5,111 nt of DNA from Candidatus Hydrogenedentota bacterium (lineage in GTDB: Bacteria; Hydrogenedentota; Hydrogenedentia; Hydrogenedentales; CAITNO01): assembly GCA_007118765.1 (NCBI GenBank), contig SKQZ01000324.1, positions 1 to 5,111 of the forward strand, read 5' to 3'. Every line of letters starts with the position of its first letter. Position 1 is the stretch's first letter. A program made the position numbers and the translations under genes. The notes under the pieces are model-generated. The model saw nothing but the letters and a program-made list of their open reading frames with translations, searched no databases and was not told the DNA's origin. This document shows, piece after piece, positions 1 to 5,111 of the stretch.

Positions 1-3000
1 AGGGCAACACAAATTCTCGGGGGTTCAGCATCCGATATATGCCGTCGTTCTCGGGCACCAAACGCCAGTTAGGCGTGGGATCACCACTGTCAAAGACCAG
101 CAAGCCATCAGGCGCCAACTCCACCTTCATGTTGAGATCAAGGAATGCATTTTGGACGTCAAGCGGCATGTCTTCCTCAAGCATGGGGATAAAGCGCACA
201 CGGAAGGAATTGACATTTCTGGGTACGTAGTCAGCGCGTACGTACACCTCCGCACGCGCCACATCTTCCCATGTTTCCGCATTTTCGTCAAACGCAATGC
301 CCGTGGTGTGCATGGAAATCTGTCCCGCACGCACATCGCCGGGGTAGAACACGCCGGTCTCTTCAAAGAATGCGGATATCTCTCTGTCATCAGGCATTGT
401 ATAGGTGGCCCGGATAGAATACTGTCCACCGGTTTGGCTTGGTGTCACATAGGAGAGCACGATTTGATTCTGCATCTCTTCCCAGACAAGACCGGGCTCA
501 TCCCGCAACGACAACGCCAACTGCTGAATGTCTGTTGTGCCCGGTTCCAGCGCCAGACTTATTTGCACTTCCCCTTGACCATCATTCGAATCAATGGTCA
601 ATGTACCACGGGCCTTCTCAAGCAAGCCTGTTACGGCATCCGGGTCCACCGTAATGGATACCAATGTTTCACCATTCGGGGCCGTGCTGCCACTTGTCGG
701 GCTAATATCACTTATCCAATTGTATGTGTCTTCTTCGATAACGGACCATGTCATCGGGCTCCTGCCCGCATTCTTGATCCTGAACTCGGCCACACCTTGG
801 GCGGGGTCAAATGTTACAGGCTGCAACACCAACGAACGCCGGTGGCCAAGCAAGCGCACCAGTCTTTCCGGTTCATCAGCCACATACAAGCGCCCGCCGG
901 TATCCTCCGCCATCGGCATCAGATCCACATAATTGATTGGAACGTCACTGCTGTATGCCAACGGGTAAAGCCGTACCCGGTTGTCAAAGGCCGTCGAGGC
1001 AGCGGAGCCGGCGGCTTCCACGGATGAGTTATCATTGCCGTCTGTAATAAACAGTACCGCCCGCAAATCTGCATCGTCAAACGGCAGGGTATCCGGTGCA
1101 TCTTCCGCGACAATACGTTCCACGGCATCCGTTACGGCATCCCAAATATCCGAAGTGCCGTGCATCGCCGGGGGCACTTCAAAATTACGCAGCGCTGATT
1201 TCAGCGACTCGCGGTCGGTTGAGAATGGGTGTATCAGTCGGTTGAGGGGCTGTCGATCATTGTGATACATCAAGGCAACCCGATAGCTGGGCGGCAGGTC
1301 ATCCAAGAACATGGCCACAGCCTCCCGCACTTCATCAAGCACTTCGCCGGGCGCACGCATTCCGCGTTCATCCACGCCTGCGTAGTACATGCTGCCCGTG
1401 TAATCCAGCATCACCACCATGTTGACTTTAAGTTGTTCCGGCCCTTCGACATAATAAACTGTCTCGTCCAAATCAAGGAGTACGCCGTCTTCAGTAATAT
1501 CGAAGCGGATACGCTCCAAATCACTCGGTGTACGTGTCGGAATGATTTGTCCCACCCTGTCCCGCAGTGAAAAGACAAAACGCATGAGGAAGGGCGGGCG
1601 GCTGCGATTGGTTGCGCCTTCAATACGCATGGGGGCGCGTTCTGCCCGCAACCGGATATGCCACGGTTCCACGGCATCAAGACGGTTTTCGCCGTCCTCG
1701 TCCCACGCCTCAATATAGATGTCGCGTGTTTCCAAATCTTCTCGCATGGCGGAACGGTCTATTGTGACCACCACCCGCTGCGCATTTACAAGGCGCTCCC
1801 GAACGGGGAAAACGCCCTCGGGACCGGTGGTATCGCCGCTTACGGGATTCACATTGATAATAAGCGGGTCTTCAATGTCAGGGTCGTCGTCCTCATGCCG
1901 TACCCTAAAGTATAGCCGCGAGTCGAATGGACCGATATTCAGCACCCAAAACTCTTTTTGTGACGTAGTGCGCCCAAAATCCAGGACCCGTTTGCGTGTA
2001 TAGGCCAATGCATTGGGGTCGGGCGGATCTGATGCGATCACCACCGGCAACGATACGGCATCCAAAACCAGCGGTACAATTACCACGCCGTCCTGCCCGG
2101 TCACCTCAATTGCAATCTCATAATTTCCGGCGCCTGACAATGCTTCCGCCGGATCGCTTACCCGCACCCGCACCGGCACGGAGTCGCCGGGCGCCAGGGT
2201 GTCGCTGACAGGTTCTGCCACGATGGGCGCAGTGGCCTGGTCCATGGCCTGCCCAAACGAGCGCACGGCAAGTCGCCACTGAAGTGCGCTTCGCCCCGCA
2301 TTCCGCAATGTAAGCGTGGAGGCGGGTTGCGTTAGTGCGCCACCGTCATCACCGGGCAGCGGCGGCGAGTAGAACAATCGTAATGTTTCCGGCTCCACCA
2401 CCAAATCCGTGAGGGGCACGCCGAAACGAAAGCGCACCACAGCATCATGACCGCCCGCATCCACAATGGAGATGCGTAGTCCGAAATCCTCACGGGGCTC
2501 ACGCCATTCCACCAACACGCTGACACTACTCTGGCGCGCCAAAACGCCGCCGTCGGGGGTGAGCGTCATATCGGGGGGCAATTCCGTCGTGTCCACCGTG
2601 GCATCGTTGCCATCAAAAAAGCGCGCCGCCCATCGTATGGGCGTATCACCACGGTTTTCCAACCGGAACTGGGCATTCAGCGCCCCGGCACGCAGGGTAA
2701 CTATCTCAGGCGTGGCCACCAACAAGGAAGACACGACAAGCGACACAGGCACAATGCGCTCAAAGTTCTGTGCCTGAATGCGCACCGCCGCATTGCCATA
2801 GGTGCCTGGTTCCTGACCCGTGCGTTCGGCGCTCAGCGTGATATGCTCCACGCCCGGGGCAAGTACGCCCTCGGTACTGCTGATTGCGAGCCATTCAATA
2901 TCGCCCGCGGCCCACGCTGATTCTTCGGACTCCCGCACCACAGTATCAAGCGTCCAATCAACGGGACGCGATCCCATGTTGCTTAACGTCAGGCGACGCT

Positions 3001-3136
3001 CTGTTTGGCCTTCGCTAAAGACGATGGCGGCCGGTGTGATTTCCAGTTGCGCCGTGCGCGGACACCCCGCCAGCGTCAAAGAACCCAACAAGACCGCCAA
3101 CAACAACGCCACCCCACATAATTTCTTTTTCATCAT
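1..3136 (-). CDS. Large vWA-domain lipoprotein with repeated BACON/ASH-like beta-sandwich units (partial, C-terminus beyond left edge)
   Basis: An uninterrupted frame of 1045 codons with no stop before the window edge. The start at 3136 is preceded by GAGG four bases upstream. ATG 3133 (spacing 7) and in-frame ATG 3160 are alternatives. Residues 1-24 are a lipoprotein signal peptide (MMKKK, hydrophobic core, lipobox LAGC with Cys25), so the protein is probably lipid-anchored and exported. Residues about 29-440 hold four units of the pattern L.L.N.G..(P)..W/F followed by a PG- or SG-containing turn (Asn53/Trp61, Asn161/Trp169, Asn279/Trp287, Asn400). Unit 1, with Trp102-Leu-Ala-Ile and a following APG turn, resembles a BACON domain. 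Residues about 525-570 form a beta-rich lead-in. Residues about 570-765 form a vWA domain with a complete metal-ion-dependent adhesion site: D578-Y-T-G-S582, T661 in HGTSD, D699 in FITDG. A fifth sandwich unit (Asn789, Trp797, Trp807) follows to about 865. Residues 866-1045 are unrecognised. The likely role is extracellular or periplasmic binding; the ligand is unknown. Reading frame certain, family assignment fairly secure, function inferred. Confidence 0.93.
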   Translation of the reverse strand, partial: MMKKKLCGVALLLAVLLGSLTLAGCPRTAQLEITPAAIVFSEGQTERRLTLSNMGSRPVDWTLDTVVRESEESAWAAGDIEWLAISSTEGVLAPGVEHITLSAERTGQEPGTYGNAAVRIQAQNFERIVPVSLVVSSLLVATPEIVTLRAGALNAQFRLENRGDTPIRWAARFFDGNDATVDTTELPPDMTLTPDGGVLARQSSVSVLVEWREPREDFGLRISIVDAGGHDAVVRFRFGVPLTDLVVEPETLRLFYSPPLPGDDGGALTQPASTLTLRNAGRSALQWRLAVRSFGQAMDQATAPIVAEPVSDTLAPGDSVPVRVRVSDPAEALSGAGNYEIAIEVTGQDGVVIVPLVLDAVSLPVVIASDPPDPNALAYTRKRVLDFGRTTSQKEFWVLNIGPFDSRLYFRVRHEDDDPDIEDPLIINVNPVSGDTTGPEGVFPVRERLVNAQRVVVTIDRSAMREDLETRDIYIEAWDEDGENRLDAVEPWHIRLRAERAPMRIEGATNRSRPPFLMRFVFSLRDRVGQIIPTRTPSDLERIRFDITEDGVLLDLDETVYYVEGPEQLKVNMVVMLDYTGSMYYAGVDERGMRAPGEVLDEVREAVAMFLDDLPPSYRVALMYHNDRQPLNRLIHPFSTDRESLKSALRNFEVPPAMHGTSDIWDAVTDAVERIVAEDAPDTLPFDDADLRAVLFITDGNDNSSVEAAGSAASTAFDNRVRLYPLAYSSDVPINYVDLMPMAEDTGGRLYVADEPERLVRLLGHRRSLVLQPVTFDPAQGVAEFRIKNAGRSPMTWSVIEEDTYNWISDISPTSGSTAPNGETLVSITVDPDAVTGLLEKARGTLTIDSNDGQGEVQISLALEPGTTDIQQLALSLRDEPGLVWEEMQNQIVLSYVTPSQTGGQYSIRATYTMPDDREISAFFEETGVFYPGDVRAGQISMHTTGIAFDENAETWEDVARAEVYVRADYVPRNVNSFRVRFIPMLEEDMPLDVQNAFLDLNMKVELAPDGLLVFDSGDPTPNWRLVPENDGIYRMLNPREFVLP
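839..1429 (-). other. vWA domain with complete MIDAS (within the large lipoprotein)
   Basis: Residues about 570-766 of the large lipoprotein. The hydrophobic strand VVML leads into D578-Y-T-G-S582, matching the DxSxS/T metal motif with Thr580 in the middle position. T661 in the sequence HGTSD supplies the second MIDAS contact, and D699 in FITDG the third. The spacing of 79 and then 38 residues suits a vWA fold. With all metal ligands present, the domain is expected to bind Mg2+ or Mn2+ and a protein or carbohydrate partner, as in bacterial surface vWA proteins. Domain borders are estimates. Confidence 0.85.
3062..3136 (-). other. Lipoprotein signal peptide and lipobox of the vWA lipoprotein
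   Basis: Residues 1-25 show a charged start (MMKKK), a Leu/Ala/Val-rich core and the lipobox L22-A23-G24-C25. This is the classical pattern for cleavage by signal peptidase II and acylation of Cys25. The residues after the cysteine are Pro-Arg-Thr, with no Asp at +2, so by the Escherichia coli rule outer-membrane sorting would be expected. That rule may not hold in this lineage. Confidence 0.88.
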
Positions 3137-3272
3137 ACCGCCTCGGTGCTTTCTTGTCATCGCCGCAACCGCACGGCTATTATGGCCTATGTTTCTTACC
3201 AAACAAGGTAAACAAACTTACTTTCGTATCTACGCCGGTGATCGAAAACGCCGTGTTCCCGACTACCACTGA
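3137..3272. other. Intergenic spacer between the two lipoprotein genes
   Basis: A gap of 136 bases. It contains the candidate promoter noted above, an imperfect weak hairpin (3191-3217, TTACC/GGTAA core) without a following T-run, and the ribosome binding site GAGG ahead of the large gene. No clear intrinsic terminator is visible, so read-through from the leucine-rich-repeat gene is possible. Confidence 0.5.
3179..3206 (-). promoter_or_regulatory. Candidate promoter for the large vWA lipoprotein gene
   Basis: On the minus strand a TTGTTT box (3201-3206) is followed after 16 bases by CATAAT (3179-3184, five of six matches to the -10 consensus). The expected transcription start near 3172 would leave a leader of about 36 bases. 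The -35 box is weak (three of six). If real, the gene could be transcribed independently of the leucine-rich-repeat gene upstream. If not, the two would be co-transcribed across the 136-base gap. Confidence 0.3.
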
Positions 3273-3896
3273 TTAACCGCCATTCCCTGAATCAACGTCA
3301 AATCCGGCGCCATAATCAACTACGACGCCTGCATTCGCCATGGCCTCGAATGCCCCTACAAAACCCGGCAACGGATTGCCATCACTACGCAGCGTATGCA
3401 ACGCCGGCACTCGCACCACTGAATCCATGCCCAATCCACCATTCAAGACATTGGCTTCCAGATGCCGCCAATCCGTAATGGCATTGCCGTCGCCTGACAA
3501 ATCCAAGTATTCCAACGCCAACAATCCGGCAATGGCTTCAATGTCCATAATCTGATTGTTGCCAAGATGTAATCGAACCAATTTCGACAGATTTCCAACC
3601 TGTGATATGTCTGTTATGCGGTTGTCCGTCAAATTCAGCTGATTCAAATTAACGCAATACTGCAACCCTTCCAAATCCTTGATCTTGGTCCTCAGGTTGG
3701 AAGCGTTGAGCTTGCGCACCCCTTCAAGGTCCCGCTGCGTCAAAAACAGGGACAAGGGCTTGCGAATCTCTGCGCGTATTGCGGACTCCAGTGCTTTGTC
3801 GGGCACGATTACGATAGGCGAACACGCCGAAAACGCCACAAGGAGGACCACGGCCAATCCCAGAAGCCGCCACCGAATACTCATTTGCATACCCAT
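3273..3896 (-). CDS. Leucine-rich-repeat lipoprotein (internalin-type repeats)
   Basis: A 207-residue protein. The start at 3896 is chosen because AAAAGG lies eight bases upstream and translation opens directly into a signal peptide. A GTG at 3959 in the same frame has a poor ribosome site and would put 21 residues before the signal, and ATGs at 3890 and 3884 are also possible. Residues 1-24 have basic residues (Arg8, Arg10), a Leu/Val/Ala core and a lipobox-like F-S-A-C25. Residues 31-83 match the cap seen before bacterial leucine-rich repeats (VPDKALESAIR, LTQRDLEGV, IKDLEGLQYCVNL). Repeats follow with a 22-residue period: L84..L.L..NRITDI, L106..L.L..NQIMDI, and L128..L.L with a small insertion before ITDW. 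The tail (about 150-207) is irregular, ending in a Gly/Asp-rich stretch. Such folds bind proteins; the partner is unknown. It lies 136 bases upstream of the vWA lipoprotein on the same strand, suggesting a shared envelope role. Confidence 0.88.
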   Translation of the reverse strand: MGMQMSIRWRLLGLAVVLLVAFSACSPIVIVPDKALESAIRAEIRKPLSLFLTQRDLEGVRKLNASNLRTKIKDLEGLQYCVNLNQLNLTDNRITDISQVGNLSKLVRLHLGNNQIMDIEAIAGLLALEYLDLSGDGNAITDWRHLEANVLNGGLGMDSVVRVPALHTLRSDGNPLPGFVGAFEAMANAGVVVDYGAGFDVDSGNGG

Positions 3897-3988
3897 TGCA
3901 TATACCTTTTTGCTGCACCGCCTCACAGACGCGACAAACCAACAAGCCAATGCCAACACGCCTACTCGTGACGGTTAATTTCAATACC

Positions 3989-4003
3989 TTGGTTGATTAC
4001 CAA
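3989..4003. repeat. Perfect short inverted repeat TTGGT-N5-ACCAA upstream of the LRR lipoprotein
   Basis: TTGGTTGATTACCAA is a perfect 5-bp dyad with a 5-base centre, located 93-107 bases before the leucine-rich-repeat start codon. It has the form of a small regulator site or RNA hairpin loop. No T-run follows on either strand, so it is not a terminator. A dyad of this size can arise by chance. Confidence 0.3.
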
Positions 4004-4050
4004 CAATAGTCACACCAACAGCTACATTCATTGTTCACTTTGCAAACGCA

Positions 4051-4224
4051 TCAGGGGTTAGGTTCGGATATGTCGCACTTCTCTTCAATGTAAAGCCAGA
4101 TAGGAGAAGCGCCGCCCAAAAAACCGAGCATGGCGTTAAACGCCTGTGCAAATACGCAGATAAAATCTTCCCATCTTCCTGCCCGGGCAACCTGAGACTT
4201 TGTGACTGGGGTAATGTGTTTCAC
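4051..4224 (-). CDS. Possible small protein of 57 residues, unrecognised
   Basis: A GTG-started frame ending in TGA, with AAGGA eight bases before the GTG, a good Shine-Dalgarno arrangement. A TTG at 4281 in the same frame lacks such a site. The peptide begins MKHITPVTKSQ and has a middle segment FICVFAQAFNAMLGFLGG (residues 21-38), amphipathic to hydrophobic. Its tail starts ASPIWLYIEEKC and ends in SEPNP, with Cys23 and Cys50. The Gly37-Gly38 pair after a hydrophobic stretch recalls double-glycine leader sites of secreted peptides, but no transporter or maturation gene is in view, so this is only a resemblance. It lies about 84 bases downstream of the expected start of a good promoter. It could equally be a leader region with a chance open frame. 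Confidence 0.42.
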   Translation of the reverse strand: MKHITPVTKSQVARAGRWEDFICVFAQAFNAMLGFLGGASPIWLYIEEKCDISEPNP

Positions 4225-4314
4225 TTGCAATTTCCTTGTTCTCGTCGTTATCGGGAACAATTTCCCGTCCTGTACCAACAATTGAAGGCATTCCTACTTT
4301 ACCACTTTGTCTAT

Positions 4315-4343
4315 ATATTACTCCATTTTAACTCAAATGTCAA
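4315..4343 (-). promoter_or_regulatory. Sigma-70-type promoter facing the small ORF and lipoprotein genes
   Basis: Read on the minus strand, TTGACA (4338-4343, perfect -35) is followed after exactly 17 bases by TAATAT (4315-4320, four of six for the -10), in an AT-rich setting. The expected start near 4308 gives a leader of about 84 bases to the GTG at 4224. It may also supply transcription for the leucine-rich-repeat lipoprotein further on, since no terminator is seen between. This is the best promoter in the window. Confidence 0.55.
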
Positions 4344-4356
4344 GAATTTATTGACA
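4338..4356. repeat. Inverted repeat TGTCAA-N7-TTGACA, candidate operator
   Basis: TGTCAAgaatttaTTGACA is a perfect 6-bp dyad with a 7-base AT-rich centre. Each arm is an exact -35 hexamer: the left arm reads TTGACA on the minus strand and serves the promoter at 4315-4343, while the right arm reads TTGACA on the plus strand toward the aldolase gene but lacks a good -10 at 17 bases. A dimeric regulator binding here would cover the -35 of the minus promoter and could coordinate the two divergent units. Confidence 0.4.
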
Positions 4357-4430
4357 CCTGTTCTGAGAGCACGCCATACGCCGCAAAACGACAGCGCAGA
4401 ATCCGGCACAACCGTCGCAAGAACGGCAAT

Positions 4431-4460
4431 TTCACAATGGCGACTTTCTTGTGGCATTAT
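4431..4460 (+). promoter_or_regulatory. Candidate promoter for the aldolase gene
   Basis: TTCACA (4431-4436, five of six for -35) is followed after 18 bases by CATTAT (4455-4460, four of six for -10). The expected start near 4467 leaves a leader of about 35 bases to the ATG at 4502. The fit is moderate, but it is the best plus-strand pair seen between 4350 and the gene. Confidence 0.33.
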
Positions 4461-4491
4461 ACCATGTGTTGTGTATGTAAAGTCATTTTTT

Positions 4492-4496
4492 GGAGA
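4492..4496 (+). promoter_or_regulatory. Ribosome binding site of the aldolase gene
   Basis: GGAGA, five bases before the ATG at 4502, is a well-placed Shine-Dalgarno sequence directly after a run of six T. It fixes the start: the first residues (MDTTKLLQGAIAPTFT) then align with the usual N-terminus of the aldolase family. Confidence 0.75.
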
Positions 4497-4501
4497 CCCA
4501 A

Positions 4502-5111
4502 ATGGATACTACAAAATTATTGCAGGGCGCAATTGCGCCGACGTTCACTGTGTTTCGAGAAGACGGTCGTCTGGATGATGCCGGCCAGCGACGCTTCTTC
4601 GACTTTCTGCTCACCAGCGATGCCATCAGTGCGTTCTTCGTTCGCTCCGGCATGGGACTCATGTATACCTTCAGCATGGATGATACGCGGCAGATAGCCA
4701 GAAATGCATGTGCACACCTTGAAGGCATTTCAGCGGTTCTGGTCGGATGCAGCGGCGTGTGGGATCGCAATTACGACAAACGCCCCGACCCGCGAACGTA
4801 TATTGAGCAGGGCATTGAGTTGGGCAACTACGCTTGTGAGCTGGGTGCGGCGGGCGCCGTATACACCATTCCCGAAGCATTGGAGCCCCACGCCGGGGAA
4901 ACCATACAAGAAATGTTTGTCCGTTATTTCAACATCATCTGCGAACAGGTTTCCGGCCCTGTGTTTGTCTACCAGCCGCCTAACACGCCAAAGGATTACG
5001 AGATGGCGCCTGAAACGCTGGCGAAACTTGCCGACATCAAAAACTTTGTCGGCGGCAAGTTCTCAACCACAGACGGCTTCTACACGTATGAGCTCACACG
5101 CGCAGTGCGCG
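4502..5111 (+). CDS. Dihydrodipicolinate synthase/N-acetylneuraminate lyase family aldolase (partial, C-terminus beyond right edge)
   Basis: 203 codons of a class I aldolase TIM barrel; the family is usually about 290-320 residues, so roughly two thirds are present. The opening GAIAPTFTVFREDGRLDDAG (residues 9-28) is the first strand and helix of the family. VYQPPNTP (Y157) aligns with the YNVPSRTG motif of Escherichia coli DapA, making Y157 the catalytic tyrosine (Tyr133 there). FVGGK (K186) aligns with IIGIK, making K186 the Schiff-base lysine (Lys161). The Y-to-K spacing is 29 here against 28 in DapA. The usual GTTGE loop is replaced by RSGMGL (48-53), and the substrate arginine of SRTG is replaced by Thr162. 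True DapA activity is therefore unlikely; a 2-keto-acid aldolase or dehydratase of unknown substrate, cytoplasmic, is more plausible. The segment around W87-P97 looks like an insertion. The gene is transcribed divergently from the lipoproteins. Confidence 0.9.
   Translation, partial: MDTTKLLQGAIAPTFTVFREDGRLDDAGQRRFFDFLLTSDAISAFFVRSGMGLMYTFSMDDTRQIARNACAHLEGISAVLVGCSGVWDRNYDKRPDPRTYIEQGIELGNYACELGAAGAVYTIPEALEPHAGETIQEMFVRYFNIICEQVSGPVFVYQPPNTPKDYEMAPETLAKLADIKNFVGGKFSTTDGFYTYELTRAVR

Larger units (their letters stand above)
4225..4501. other. Divergent intergenic region
   Basis: Without a convincing gene. It holds the ribosome site of the small frame (AAGGA, 4233-4237), the minus-strand promoter, the TGTCAA/TTGACA dyad, the candidate plus-strand promoter and the aldolase ribosome site. 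The part around 4290-4350 is distinctly richer in A and T than the flanking genes, as expected for a promoter region. Short frames on either strand here (for example ATG 4291 on the minus strand and the long plus frame from 4216) lack credible ribosome sites. If the small frame at 4051-4224 is not a gene, the non-coding stretch extends from 3897 to 4501. Confidence 0.6.

Noticed and set aside
152..1027. Plus-strand open frame of 291 codons
   Set aside because: It lies entirely opposite the continuous minus-strand lipoprotein frame. Its product is rich in His, Arg and Cys with no recognisable domain, while the minus frame gives a signal peptide, repeated units and a full MIDAS.
1669..1711. EF-hand or dockerin-like calcium loop (WDEDGENRLD, residues 478-487)
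   Set aside because: The first acidic ligand and the final Glu of a calcium loop are not in the right places; it is probably just an acidic turn in a beta-rich segment.
3191..3217. Hairpin as a terminator between the two lipoprotein genes
   Set aside because: The paired core is only TTACC/GGTAA plus a second short pair across a mismatch, it is AT-rich and no T-run follows on the minus strand.
2820..3272. Plus-strand open frame of 150 codons spanning the start of the vWA lipoprotein gene
   Set aside because: Its Ser-rich product has no recognisable features, and it is antisense to the signal peptide and first domain of the well-supported minus gene.
3897..3959. Longer start for the leucine-rich-repeat lipoprotein at GTG 3959
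   Set aside because: The extension would place 21 extra residues, including Cys and Arg, before an otherwise complete signal peptide, and its ribosome site is poor compared with AAAAGG ahead of ATG 3896.
4138..4291. Alternative minus-strand small frame starting ATG 4291
   Set aside because: The AGGA directly abuts the ATG with no spacing, the product is short and polar without a recognisable pattern, and it conflicts with the better-supported frame from GTG 4224.
4216..4578. Plus-strand open frame of 120 codons running into the aldolase gene
   Set aside because: It overlaps the aldolase in another frame, crosses the AT-rich promoter region and has no coherent composition. The aldolase has the ribosome site and the family match.

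Overview
The window looks like a piece of a diderm (Gram-negative type) bacterial chromosome, GC a little over half by eye, with long complex lipoproteins and ordinary Shine-Dalgarno sites. The mix of a multi-domain von Willebrand A (vWA) lipoprotein, a short leucine-rich-repeat lipoprotein and a divergent dihydrodipicolinate-synthase-family aldolase is typical of environmental lineages such as Hydrogenedentota or the Planctomycetota/Lentisphaerota group. That placement is an impression from gene style, not a demonstrated affiliation.

Layout. Positions 1-3136 are one uninterrupted minus-strand reading frame, read codon by codon for 1045 codons. It encodes the N-terminal part of a very large lipoprotein and runs off the left edge, so the many shorter frames on both strands in this part are shadows. 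Upstream of it on the same strand is a 207-residue leucine-rich-repeat lipoprotein (3273-3896). Further upstream lies a possible 57-residue small protein (4051-4224, GTG start, good ribosome binding site). An AT-rich intergenic region follows (about 4225-4501). It holds a well-formed minus-strand promoter (TTGACA, 17 bp, TAATAT) whose -35 box is one arm of a perfect TGTCAA-N7-TTGACA inverted repeat, plus a weaker plus-strand promoter candidate. At 4502 a divergent plus-strand gene begins: a class I aldolase of the DapA/NanA family, cut by the right edge.

How the parts may work together. The two minus-strand lipoproteins both have a lipobox cysteine at residue 25 and consist of interaction-type folds: internalin-like repeats in one, and beta-sandwich units around a metal-binding vWA domain in the other. 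They could be surface or periplasmic binding proteins expressed together from the minus-strand promoter. The aldolase is divergently transcribed and probably belongs to a separate catabolic function. Its Schiff-base lysine and catalytic tyrosine are present, but the motifs that specify dihydrodipicolinate synthase are not. No RNA genes, CRISPR arrays, insertion sequences or long repeats were seen.
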